DNA from: Collinsella aerofaciens
GTDB taxonomy: Bacteria; Actinomycetota; Coriobacteriia; Coriobacteriales; Coriobacteriaceae
Assembly: GCF_015561195.1 (NCBI RefSeq)
Contig: NZ_JADMSU010000015.1
Location: 1-36,357, forward strand
Direction of reading: 5' to 3'
Length of the DNA: 36,357 nucleotides
Under the pieces are notes generated by a model, which did not search any database, had not been told where the DNA came from, and saw nothing but the letters and a program-made list of their open reading frames with translations. The position numbers and the translations under genes are program-made. Positions 7,566 to 14,980 of the stretch are shown here, one piece after another; positions within the stretch are counted from its first letter, which is position 1, and the number at the start of each line of letters is the position of its first letter.

Positions 7566-9455
7566 ATGAACGGAGTTTTGCTCATGGTTGTGGCCGCGGC
7601 GGTGCTCGCCTGCGGCTATCTGGGCTATGGCCGCTGGCTGGCCAACAAGTGGGGCGTTGACAAGGATGCCCTCACGCCGGCCAAGCGCATGAAGGACGGC
7701 AACAGCTTCTCGCCCGTCTCCGCCTTTACCGCGTTCTCGCACCAGTTCAGCTCGATCTGCGGTGCTGGCCCTGTCACGGGTACGATCGTCGCCATGGCCT
7801 TTGGCTGGCTGCCCGTCGTGCTCTGGGTCCTCGTCGGCGGCATCTTCTTTGGCGCCGTCCACGACTTTGGTGCTCTGTACGCTTCGATGAAGAACAACGG
7901 CAAGTCGCTCGCTCAGCTCATCGAGAAGTACATCGGCAAGACCGGCCGTCGCCTGTTCCTGCTGTTCTGCTGGCTGTTCTGCATCATCGTCATCGCCGCC
8001 TTCACTGACATGGTCTGCAAGACGTTCATGTTCACCCCGGCCGTTGACGCTTCTGGCGCCGCTACCGGTGCCATCGACTTCACCAAGTCCTATGCCGCTG
8101 GCTGCGCTGGCACCATCTCCATCCTGTTCACCTTCGTCGCTATTGCCTTTGGTTGGGCCCAGAAGAAGTTCAACCTCACCGGTGCCGCCGAGTTCGTCAC
8201 CGGCGTGGTCCTCATGGTTCTCATGTTCGCCGTCGGTATGCAGTTCCCGGTCTACCTGGATAAGTTCCAGTGGTTCGCCGTCGTCATGGTCTACCTGGTC
8301 TTCGCTGGCGCTATGCCCATCCAGATGCTCAAGACCCCGCGTGACTACCTCACTTCCATCATGATGATCGTCATGATCGCCTGCGCTGTCCTCGGCATCG
8401 TCGTCCTGGGCGTCAACGGTCAGGCCACCATCACCGCTCCGGTCTTCACCGGCTTCTCCACTGCCACCGGCATGATGTTCCCGGTCCTGTTCGTTTCCGT
8501 CGCTTGCGGTGCTCTCTCCGGTTTCCACAGCCTCGTTTCTTCCGGCACCTCTTCTAAGCAGGTCGAGAAGGAGCAGGACGCCGTCAAGGTCGGTTATGGC
8601 GCCATGATCGTCGAGTCCTTCGTCGGCATCCTTGCCATCATCGTCGCCGGCATCATGTTCTCCGATATGAACACCGCCGGCACCGGCGCCCTCAACGCCG
8701 GCGTCGCTTCCACCCCGTTCCAGATCTTCGCCGCTGGCATCTCCCGCGGTATGCAGGCCTTCGGTGTTGACGGCACGCTCGCTACCGTCTTTATGACCAT
8801 GAACGTTTCCGCTCTGGCCCTGACCTCGCTCGATGCCGTCGCCCGCATCGCCCGCACCTCGTTCTCCGAGTTCTTTGCCCAGACCAACGACGCCCTGGCC
8901 ATCGAGTCCAAGGCCGGCTACATGAAGGTTCTCGGCAACCCCTGGTTCGCCACGGTCGTCACCCTGCTTCCCGGTCTCGCCCTTGCCTTTGGTGGCTATG
9001 CCAACATCTGGCCGCTCTTTGGTGCTTCCAACCAGCTGCTCGGCGGTATGACCATGATCACCCTCGCCGTGTTCTGCAAGTGCACCGGCCGCAAGGGCTG
9101 GATGCTCTACGTGCCCGTCGCCTTCCTGCTCTGCTGCACCTTCACCTCGCTGGTCCAGAGCGCCATGGGCTGCATGACCGCTGTCCAGGCTTACGGCTTC
9201 TTTGGCACCATCCCGGCTACCGCCACCACGGCCGCCGTCTCCGTCGCCGCCACCAAGGGCCTGCAGCTCGTTTTCGCCGTCCTGCTGATGGTCCTGGGCC
9301 TCATCGTCGCCGTCAACTGCCTCAAAGAGTTCTTCGGCAAGGAGGCCGGCTCCATGCCTGACGAGGAGCCCGAGTGGTCCGAGATGGGCAAGGCCGAGTA
9401 CGGTCGCGCCGCTGCCGCTGAAGCTCCTGCCGACGCCGAGGCCGCCAAGGCCTAG
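7566..9455 (+). CDS. cstA: CstA-family carbon-starvation / peptide or pyruvate transporter
   Basis: A 629-aa polytopic membrane protein of the CstA family, with the family hallmark SSICGAGPVTGTIVAMAFGW near residue 60 and many hydrophobic segments (roughly 15-18 by eye). Family members import peptides or pyruvate; the substrate here is unknown. The C-terminal ~35 residues are acidic and alanine-rich (EEPEWSEMGKAEYGR), cytoplasmic by expectation. The start is supported by AGGAGG (7552-7557). Codon choice is strongly C-ending, unlike the acpS operon, suggesting high expression. Control by an Ile/Val leader peptide would tie uptake to branched-chain amino-acid supply, which would fit peptide or keto-acid import; that is inference. 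Transcription ends at 9496-9533. Confidence 0.92.
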   Translation: MNGVLLMVVAAAVLACGYLGYGRWLANKWGVDKDALTPAKRMKDGNSFSPVSAFTAFSHQFSSICGAGPVTGTIVAMAFGWLPVVLWVLVGGIFFGAVHDFGALYASMKNNGKSLAQLIEKYIGKTGRRLFLLFCWLFCIIVIAAFTDMVCKTFMFTPAVDASGAATGAIDFTKSYAAGCAGTISILFTFVAIAFGWAQKKFNLTGAAEFVTGVVLMVLMFAVGMQFPVYLDKFQWFAVVMVYLVFAGAMPIQMLKTPRDYLTSIMMIVMIACAVLGIVVLGVNGQATITAPVFTGFSTATGMMFPVLFVSVACGALSGFHSLVSSGTSSKQVEKEQDAVKVGYGAMIVESFVGILAIIVAGIMFSDMNTAGTGALNAGVASTPFQIFAAGISRGMQAFGVDGTLATVFMTMNVSALALTSLDAVARIARTSFSEFFAQTNDALAIESKAGYMKVLGNPWFATVVTLLPGLALAFGGYANIWPLFGASNQLLGGMTMITLAVFCKCTGRKGWMLYVPVAFLLCCTFTSLVQSAMGCMTAVQAYGFFGTIPATATTAAVSVAATKGLQLVFAVLLMVLGLIVAVNCLKEFFGKEAGSMPDEEPEWSEMGKAEYGRAAAAEAPADAEAAKA

Positions 9456-9495
9456 TCGGTCGGACGGGTTGAATCTCCCATCTATTTGACTCGGA

Positions 9496-9533
9496 AAGAC
9501 CGGGTCCGCAATCAAGCGGACCCGGTCTTTTTT
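9496..9533 (+). terminator. cstA terminator
   Basis: A 14-bp perfect stem (9496-9509 with 9516-9529) with loop AATCAA and a following T-run. Confidence 0.93.
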
Positions 9534-9638
9534 CTTGTGATAACAGGTGGTGCAAGGGCGTTCTCGCAGATGTTTTGCGTGGATAGGCTCGTGTGTTGTA
9601 CCATATGGACGTATATGTGTGCATATGAAAGGGGCCCC

Positions 9639-11831
9639 GTGGCCAAGACGGTATATTCCGATAATCAAAACAATGTCGATGCTCTGGCTGAGCGCCTGAG
9701 CAGCCAGACGTCGCTTTCTGCTGAGCGTGCCAAGCTGGTTGCCTACGATCTGCTTTGCCGCAAGGCGCTCAAGATTAAGTCGAGTGCGCTGGCGCAGATT
9801 TTCCGCTCCGTCGATAAGGAATGCGACACCAAGGCGATGCGCGATGAGCTTATCGAGGCAAATATCGTGACCAAGATCGAGGGTAGCGGCATTAACGGGC
9901 GCCCGGCGTTCTATACCATCAATGCCGAGATCCGCGATGCCCAGGAGCAGCCTGCCGAGTCCGTCGAAGATTTTGTCGTCGAGGATTTCGCTGACGTGCC
10001 TGCTGTGGAAGAAGTTGCTCCGCGTGAGCATGTTGATACCGATGAGTTGCTCGATGAGAACGTCGTGCGTGCCTTTACGGCCAAGGCAGGACGCGGCGGT
10101 TTTGGCGGGGGTGGCAAGCGCGATGCGCAGCGTCGCGCCCAGCAGGAGCGCTTCCGTCGCGCCGTTGCTCAAAAGGGTGAGACGGATGCCGAGGCTGTTG
10201 AGAACGAGGTTGCTGCCGAGTCGCAGAGGCCCGCGAAGGAGCAAAAGCCCGTGGAGGCCCAGGAGCCCCAGCGTCGCCGTGGTGCCCACTTTAAGGCTGT
10301 GCAGCAGGATGTCGCGCATGAGGTTGAAGAGCTTTCCGAGGCTGCAGACGATGTTGAGGAGTCTGCCAAGAAGGCCCCGGGCTCATGCCGTCCCGGACGT
10401 GGTTTTGCGAGGCGCGCGTATCCCGTAAGGCGTCAGGAGAAGGGCGAGCCGGCTTCGACCACTCAGGACAAGAAGGCCGAACAAACCGAGAAAACCGTTG
10501 AGCCGGCGGCTCGCGAACAGAAGCCTGTTGAGCCGCAGCTTGAGGTTGCTGCCGAGGCCAAGGGCCAACAGCCTACTGATGGGCAGACGGAGCAGGGCGC
10601 GTCGAGCAAGCCTCGCCGCCGTCGCCATCGCGGGGGCCGCAGTTCCCATGCCGAGACTGCAGCCGAGAAGACCACGCCGCAGGACGAGGATGCGAAGGCC
10701 GAGGTTTCTTCGGGGCAGCCTAAGCGCCAGCCGGCGAAGGAGAGCAAGTCCGATCGTCCTCAGAAGCAGGCGTCTATGCCGAAGCGCGAGCGCAATTCCC
10801 AAGGCGATTCTAAGCGCAAGTCTCAGAAGAAGCCGGAGTCTGCCGCAGCAGATGCTGCTGCCCAGCAGCCCGAGTCGGCCGTCCGCGGCGAGGTATCGGC
10901 GTTTGCCCTTGCCCGCGTTTTGGGCAGGCAGCTGCTCAAAGTTGTCCCTACGCCTACGGCGCTCTCTAAGATCAAGGAGCAGCAGACTCAAATTGTTAAG
11001 GTCGAGGGCAAGGACGGCAAAAAGGCTCCGCAGCGCACTCAGCACAACGAGATGTCCAACCGCAAGATTGCCGAGGAGATTGCAATCATCCAGGCTTGGA
11101 TCGAGCAGAACCGAGGTGCCGATACGCCGGTTGCCTCGCGCCGCCAGCGTGCCTACCAGATTTTTAACGACGAGAAGGCTTTTGACGGCAAGCACGGTGA
11201 GCGCCTGATAAGGCGCATGACCGAAAAGGGCATCAGCATGCAGGCGATCAAGGTCGCCCCCAACCGCCCCGTGCACTTTACGGGTTTCTTTACGCTGGGC
11301 GCCGATAAGCCGTTCATTATGGTCGAGAACCTGGACACCTACGACGAGATCGTCAGGCTGCTGCGTGGCCGCAAGCACGCCAAGCTCTTTGGCATCAAGG
11401 TGGGCGGCGTGATTTTTGGCGGCGGATGCAAGGCGAGCGTCTCGCATGCCCTGGACGATTATCTGGCTGAGATCGGCTATCGCTTTAACTACGTCTACTA
11501 CGTGGGCGATATCGACCGCGAGGGCGCGCGCATCGTCGAGCAGGCTCGCAATGCCAATGTGGTTGAGATTCGCCTGCATGCCGGCATGTACCGCGCCATG
11601 CTCGCCGAGCACAAGCGTCGCGTGAAGGCCGGCGGAGAGTGCGAGCCCGCGGCTGCCAACCAGGGCGTGCCGCAGAACTTGGCGGCGACGATTAAGGATC
11701 TGCCCATGGTCACGCGTGTGCAGTTCCGCAACGTGCTACGTGAAGGCGGGCGCATTCCGCAGGAGATTCTGATGACCGCCGACTATCGGGATGGCGACTC
11801 GGGAAGCTTCGACCGCATGCTGAACAACTAA
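9639..11831 (+). CDS. Winged-helix / disordered linker / JetD-like Toprim protein
   Basis: A 730-aa protein in three parts. Residues ~1-95 look like a winged-helix domain (SAERAKLVAYDLLCRKALKI; KAMRDELIEANIVTKIEG). Residues ~95-430 are low-complexity Ala/Glu/Lys/Gln/Pro with basic patches (KPRRRRHRGGRSSH). The C-terminal ~280 residues resemble the DUF2220/Toprim end of Wadjet JetD. It has RQRAYQIFNDEKAFDG, then FIMVENLDTYDEI with E563, then YYVGDIDREGARIVEQ with D624 and D626, i.e. the Glu plus DxD metal triad of Toprim nucleases and Topo VI-A/Spo11. No JetA/B/C genes are nearby. GTG 9639 is chosen because of AAAGGGG (9628-9634); an in-frame ATG at 9615 is possible. Function is unknown: DNA or RNA cleavage or binding is plausible from the triad. 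Repeat copy B begins 9 nt after the stop. Confidence 0.75.
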   Translation: MAKTVYSDNQNNVDALAERLSSQTSLSAERAKLVAYDLLCRKALKIKSSALAQIFRSVDKECDTKAMRDELIEANIVTKIEGSGINGRPAFYTINAEIRDAQEQPAESVEDFVVEDFADVPAVEEVAPREHVDTDELLDENVVRAFTAKAGRGGFGGGGKRDAQRRAQQERFRRAVAQKGETDAEAVENEVAAESQRPAKEQKPVEAQEPQRRRGAHFKAVQQDVAHEVEELSEAADDVEESAKKAPGSCRPGRGFARRAYPVRRQEKGEPASTTQDKKAEQTEKTVEPAAREQKPVEPQLEVAAEAKGQQPTDGQTEQGASSKPRRRRHRGGRSSHAETAAEKTTPQDEDAKAEVSSGQPKRQPAKESKSDRPQKQASMPKRERNSQGDSKRKSQKKPESAAADAAAQQPESAVRGEVSAFALARVLGRQLLKVVPTPTALSKIKEQQTQIVKVEGKDGKKAPQRTQHNEMSNRKIAEEIAIIQAWIEQNRGADTPVASRRQRAYQIFNDEKAFDGKHGERLIRRMTEKGISMQAIKVAPNRPVHFTGFFTLGADKPFIMVENLDTYDEIVRLLRGRKHAKLFGIKVGGVIFGGGCKASVSHALDDYLAEIGYRFNYVYYVGDIDREGARIVEQARNANVVEIRLHAGMYRAMLAEHKRRVKAGGECEPAAANQGVPQNLAATIKDLPMVTRVQFRNVLREGGRIPQEILMTADYRDGDSGSFDRMLNN

Positions 11832-11840
11832 ATTCCGCCG

Positions 11841-11975
11841 GCCCCGGGAGAGCGGGGACACCGGCTTAGGTTTCCTGCTCTACAGTCCTGCTCACGACGG
11901 AGGCCACATTAAGTGGCCTCCTGTTCGTGCGGAACTCGCGATAAACCTAAGCCGGTGTCCCCGCTCTCCCGGGGC
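11841..11975 (+). repeat. Repeat copy B: 69-nt core with 33-bp perfect private arms
   Basis: The core 11874-11942 matches copies A and C closely; its inner stem carries GGAGGCCAC/GTGGCCTCC in place of GAAGGCCAC/GTGGCCTTC, a compensatory change that keeps pairing. The arms 11841-11873 and 11943-11975 are exact reverse complements over 33 bp, and their sequence is unrelated to the arms of the other copies. It lies 9 nt after a plus-strand stop and would fold into one very long hairpin in RNA. Confidence 0.93.
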
Positions 11976-12081
11976 CTGTCGTGGCTTGGTTGTTGCATGC
12001 GGCTCGCTTTTCGGAACTGGGCTGATAGGCGTGCCTCAAAAAATCTACCCCAGTCGCTGTGCAAGGTGTCTATAAAGAGCC
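11976..12081. other. Non-coding spacer
   Basis: Between repeat B and the MST element. No gene, terminator or convincing promoter was seen; TATAAA at 12071 lacks a good -35 box. Confidence 0.5.
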
Positions 12082-12101
12082 GTGGCCAAAAAACATCAAA
12101 T

Positions 12102-12158
12102 ATGAGTACTGATATTCTTTTAGTAGCAGTAATTTTGACCACATTTAAGGTGATTTGA
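12102..12158 (+). CDS. Mini-ORF, hydrophobic 18-residue peptide (uncertain)
   Basis: MSTDILLVAVILTTFKVI, opening in the left inverted repeat of the element. It is almost wholly hydrophobic, like a short membrane peptide. No Shine-Dalgarno sequence precedes it. Whether it is translated is unknown. It is listed because its start context is duplicated in the opposite frame. Confidence 0.25.
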   Translation: MSTDILLVAVILTTFKVI

Positions 12159-12192
12159 CGTGTCGATCGAGCAGATAAGCTGCCGTATCTCC

Positions 12193-12291
12193 TCAAGTGT
12201 TCATTAAAGGAAGACCTTGATGCGAATAAATCTCATTAAGATATTCTTTTATTAACGAAAATAATGTAGCTACAACGGTAACAGTACTCAT
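12193..12291 (-). CDS. Mini-ORF, 32-residue peptide (uncertain)
   Basis: Starts MSTVTVVATLFSLIKEYLNE in the right inverted repeat and ends at TGA 12195-12193. It has a hydrophobic N-terminal half and a polar C-terminal end. The upstream 30 bp are shared with the plus-strand mini-ORF, yet no ribosome site is visible. It resembles short toxin-like membrane peptides only in composition. Confidence 0.3.
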   Translation of the reverse strand: MSTVTVVATLFSLIKEYLNEIYSHQGLPLMNT

Positions 12292-12346
12292 ATTTGCCGT
12301 TTTTTGGCCACAGTCCTTCGGAGGGTCCTCGAAAATAGTCCCGAGC

Positions 12347-12375
12347 CGGCACTTTAGGAACGTCCCCAAGTGCCG
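12347..12375. repeat. Small inverted repeat CGGCACTT/AAGTGCCG
   Basis: Perfect 8-bp arms (12347-12354 and 12368-12375) around AGGAACGTCCCC-type sequence (TAGGAACGTCCCC in context). No T-run follows; role unknown. Confidence 0.5.
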
Positions 12376-12378
12376 ACA

Positions 12379-12563
12379 CCGCGTCTGCCTGCGGCGGCCG
12401 CGCGCCGCTGCGTCGCTTCGCTCCTTGCGGGTTCGGATCCCTCCGCTTGGCGGCGTTGGCTCGATTTGCTTGACGTGAGGGGCTCTTGGCTGGTGTGGGA
12501 CGGAGGGATTCCGCGTCCGCCTGGTCGGCGGCCGCGCCCCGCTGCGTCGCTTCGCTCCTTGCG
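12379..12563. repeat. Direct repeats beside tRNA-Gln
   Basis: Two near-identical ~50-bp copies, 12379-12429 and 12511-12563, share GCTGCGTCGCTTCGCTCCTT and flanks. Between and after them are fragments resembling the 3' half of the nearby tRNA: GGGACGGAGGGATTC at 12496-12510, and GCGGGTTCG..TTCCTCCGCTTG-type segments at 12428 and 12609. This looks like decayed duplications of tRNA-end sequence. Confidence 0.6.
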
Positions 12564-12641
12564 TGCTGCGCTGGAAAACGCTTCGCGTTTCCTCAGCTCC
12601 GCATCCTTGCGGGTTCGAATTCCTCCGCTTGCCCACAAGAA

Positions 12642-12673
12642 AGCGCCCTGGGCCGTTATGGGCTTAGGGCGCT
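12642..12673 (-). terminator. Terminator downstream of tRNA-Gln
   Basis: AGCGCCCT/AGGGCGCT arms (12642-12649 and 12666-12673) with TTTCTTG following on the minus strand, 10 nt past the tRNA 3' end. Confidence 0.75.
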
Positions 12674-12682
12674 CAGTTTTAA

Positions 12683-12757
12683 TGGCTGGGACGGAGGGAT
12701 TCGAACCCCCAACAGCCGGCACCAAAAACCGGAGTTCTACCGTTGAACTACGTCCCA
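12683..12757 (-). tRNA. tRNA-Gln (UUG)
   Basis: The minus strand folds into a cloverleaf. The acceptor is TGGGACG/CGTCCCA, the D stem GTTC/GAAC and the anticodon stem CCGGT/GCCGG, with loop TTTTGGT giving anticodon TTG. The T arm is built around TTCGAAT, and an encoded GCCA end follows. It reads CAA and, by wobble, CAG. Confidence 0.93.
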
Positions 12758-12795
12758 ATGTGTGGTGTTGCCCAAAAGCAACTCGTCTAGTTTAC

Positions 12796-13701
12796 CTAAT
12801 CTGCGAGGGCATCGCAAACGCCGTCGAGTAGGCGTACGGCGAGCGTCTGCGCGTCGCTGGCCGTGAAGGTGCCGTTGTAGCGCGTCATGCCCGTGAGCTC
12901 AATGCGAATGCGAGCCGGCTTCTGCTGCGCGGCGACATTGGCGGTGCGGATGCGCTGGGCCAGGTTGTGGCACTCGGCGAGGGCAATCGTGGCGCGTGGC
13001 GCGGCGTCGGCGGGCAGCTCGTCGCTTGCGATCTCGAGCACCAGGTCAACGTCGGTTGGGACCTCGGAGTCGCAGAGCATCATGCCGCTGTTGTCGGTCG
13101 TTGCCGTGGCGATATTCCACATGCGCGACGCAACACTGCGTGCGATGGGGTCCTCGCCGATAACGGCAATCTGGAAGCGCTCGAGCACGTTGGCGGCGCG
13201 AGCAAAACCGATGCGGGACTCGGCTTCGGTGACCGAGGGCTTGCCCTCCCACACATGGTGCAGGCGGTTGATGTAGGCGTAGGTGTCCTGGAAGGCCATG
13301 CCGTCGGCAAACAGGCCGACATTTTCCTGGAACTGCTGCAGGGCGGCCTCGGTATGCGGACCAAAGTAGCCGTCGTCCTCGCCGCAGGCAAAGCCCAAAA
13401 CGTTGAGAGCGCGCTGCAGGGCCTGCACATCGGCGCCATGGAAATTGGGCATGCGCAGATACAGAGTGCGGTCGCCCAGCTTATACGAGGCGTCGACCAG
13501 GGCGCTCCAACAGGGGATATCGACGGCATGACCGGCAGCAAGGCCGCTGTCGAGCCTGAAGGTGCTGACGGCCTGCTCGGTGGTGGTGCCAAAGCGCTTG
13601 TCGGCAACCTCGGTGTCATCGATTGTATAGCCGAGCTGCAGAAGGCGGGACTGGACGTCCTCGACGGCTGCTCCCTGCATGCCCGTTGTAATAGGTTCCA
13701 T
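12796..13701 (-). CDS. Protein with two peptidoglycan-binding (PG_binding_1) domains
   Basis: A 301-aa protein. Two PG_binding_1 repeats occupy about residues 5-72 (AVEDVQSRLLQLGYTIDD…FGTTTEQAVSTFR) and 76-147 (DVQALQRALNVLGFACGEDD…FGPHTEAALQQFQ). The C-terminal half (VDLVLEIASDELP; LAQRIRTANV; ARIRIELTGM) has the alternating strand-helix look of an N-acetylmuramoyl-L-alanine amidase fold. I cannot find its catalytic His/Glu set, so it may be a non-catalytic wall sensor such as CwlM. No signal peptide is visible, pointing to a cytoplasmic or unconventional location. AAAGGGG precedes the ATG. A candidate promoter lies at 13729-13758. Confidence 0.75.
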   Translation of the reverse strand: MEPITTGMQGAAVEDVQSRLLQLGYTIDDTEVADKRFGTTTEQAVSTFRLDSGLAAGHAVDIPCWSALVDASYKLGDRTLYLRMPNFHGADVQALQRALNVLGFACGEDDGYFGPHTEAALQQFQENVGLFADGMAFQDTYAYINRLHHVWEGKPSVTEAESRIGFARAANVLERFQIAVIGEDPIARSVASRMWNIATATTDNSGMMLCDSEVPTDVDLVLEIASDELPADAAPRATIALAECHNLAQRIRTANVAAQQKPARIRIELTGMTRYNGTFTASDAQTLAVRLLDGVCDALAD

Positions 13702-13728
13702 GAACGAACCCCTTTCGGCGTACCATTC

Positions 13729-13758
13729 GTACTATTTGAGCGTGTGTCGGATAGACAA
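13729..13758 (-). promoter_or_regulatory. Putative promoter for the peptidoglycan-binding protein
   Basis: On the minus strand TTGTCT (13758-13753) and TAGTAC (13734-13729) are 18 bp apart, 28 bp from the start codon. Confidence 0.4.
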
Positions 13759-13839
13759 CGCAAAGGGATGCATAAACATGCACTCAACAGTGTAGCAAGT
13801 TGTACCCAAATACGCTGCTGACAGGTTTTATAACCCCCG

Positions 13840-14865
13840 CTAGTTAAGGCGCTCCACAAAGAAATCTGCCATGGAGAGGAACAGTTCACGTGCATGCGGG
13901 TCGAGCGAAACGTCCTCGATGGCCGCTTTGGCCTTGGCGGTCAGGTCGAGCGCATAAGTGTGGGCGTAATCGATAGCGCCGGTCTCCTGGAAGATCTCCA
14001 CGGCGCGTGCGAGTTGCGCGGGGTCCTCGGTGCCCGAGGAAAGGATCGCTTCAATCTCGTCGTGATAGCGCTCATCAGACAGGGCGTGCACGGCAACGAG
14101 CGTGCGCTTGCCCTCGGTGATGTCGGTGCGGAAGTCCTTGTTGGCGGCCTCCTTGGTGCCGATCAAGTTGAGCAGGTCGTCTTGAATTTGGAAGGCAAGG
14201 CCCGTGTGCAGGCCAAAGGCGCGCAGCGCCTCAATTTGCTCCTCGCTGCCTCCGCCAATGATGGCTCCGGTGGCAAGCGGCGTGGCTCCGCTGTAGTACG
14301 CGGTCTTGTGCGTCGCCATGTCCAGATAATCGTCGACCGAGATGTCGAAGCGTGCGTCACGGACCCAGCCCAAGTCGAGCGCCTGGCCCTCGATGGTGCG
14401 AACGATCATCTCGGTGAGCTCGTGGAGCACGCGCAGTTTCACGTCGGACTCCAGCGTGGGGTCGTCGAGAACCGTCTTGGTGACCATGGTGAGCGCTAGG
14501 TCGCCACAATTGATGGCAAGCCCCGTGCCCTCGGTGAGGTGCATGCAGGGCTTGCCGCGGCGCAGCTGTCCGTTGTCGGCGATGTCGTCGTGGATGAGTG
14601 CGCCCGACTGAAAGTGCTCGATGGCCGCCGCGGCGCTGCGGGCGCTCTCAAAGCTGCCGCCTACCGCGGTGGCGGCGAGCATGCAGATGAGCGGGCGGTG
14701 GCGCTTGCCAGCGTTTGCCGTAAATGCCGAGAGCGGGGTATACAGGTAGCGCTCGATATCGGCGGAAGTCGCCTGTCCGTCAAAGAACGTGGCCAGATAG
14801 TCGTTAATCTGGTCAAAGTGCTGGGCTAAAAAGCTGGTAAACGGACTGGACACGGGTTCTCGCAT
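13840..14865 (-). CDS. Polyprenyl (farnesyl/geranylgeranyl-type) diphosphate synthase
   Basis: A trans-isoprenyl diphosphate synthase that condenses isopentenyl diphosphate with allylic diphosphates, feeding quinone or undecaprenyl carriers. The 341-aa sequence shows the chain-binding GKRHRPLICM, the first Asp-rich motif ALIHDDIADNGQLRRGKP, and TAYYSGATPLATGAIIGG. The second Asp-rich region reads FQIQDDLLNLIG, with Asn in place of the last Asp. Product length cannot be read from sequence by eye. The ATG at 14865 has only a weak ribosome site; a GTG four codons in (14853) is an alternative. It lies between the PTS fusion and the peptidoglycan-binding gene and appears independently transcribed. 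Confidence 0.9.
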   Translation of the reverse strand: MREPVSSPFTSFLAQHFDQINDYLATFFDGQATSADIERYLYTPLSAFTANAGKRHRPLICMLAATAVGGSFESARSAAAAIEHFQSGALIHDDIADNGQLRRGKPCMHLTEGTGLAINCGDLALTMVTKTVLDDPTLESDVKLRVLHELTEMIVRTIEGQALDLGWVRDARFDISVDDYLDMATHKTAYYSGATPLATGAIIGGGSEEQIEALRAFGLHTGLAFQIQDDLLNLIGTKEAANKDFRTDITEGKRTLVAVHALSDERYHDEIEAILSSGTEDPAQLARAVEIFQETGAIDYAHTYALDLTAKAKAAIEDVSLDPHARELFLSMADFFVERLN

Positions 14866-14980
14866 TCTTTGATAGGTTGCATCGTTGCATTATGCAGACA
14901 ACATATTGCCACATTAGGGCGTCGAGCGCGGCGGTTGAAGACGATTGGTCCATGCGGCCGCAAGTGCGGTAGGGGCTTGG

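Larger units (their letters stand above)
12082..12311. repeat. 230-bp element bounded by 30-bp inverted repeats, with two convergent MST mini-ORFs
   Basis: 12082-12111 and 12282-12311 are inverted copies with only 2 mismatches in 30 (GTGGCCAAAAAAC..CAAATATGAGTACTG, the two dots being the mismatches). Each copy ends at the start of a small reading frame beginning ATGAGTACT, so the two frames point toward each other. The interior is unusually AT-rich for this genome. No transposase is present, and target duplication was not found. Confidence 0.8.

Noticed and set aside
7407-10319. 970-codon minus-strand open frame opposite cstA and the next gene
   Set aside because: It spans two convincing plus-strand genes and their terminator, and its composition (Gly/Asp/His/Glu-rich repeats) is what the reverse complement of C-ending codons gives. 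No domain is visible.
9639-11831. Complete Wadjet defence system
   Set aside because: Only a JetD-like C terminus is present; no condensin-type JetA, JetB or JetC genes occur on either side.
12082-12311. Insertion sequence
   Set aside because: Inverted ends exist but there is no transposase and no target-site duplication was seen, so it is listed only as a repeat element.
12354-12758. Minus-strand frames running through tRNA-Gln
   Set aside because: They include the whole tRNA and its terminator and consist of repeat-derived sequence. Not coding.
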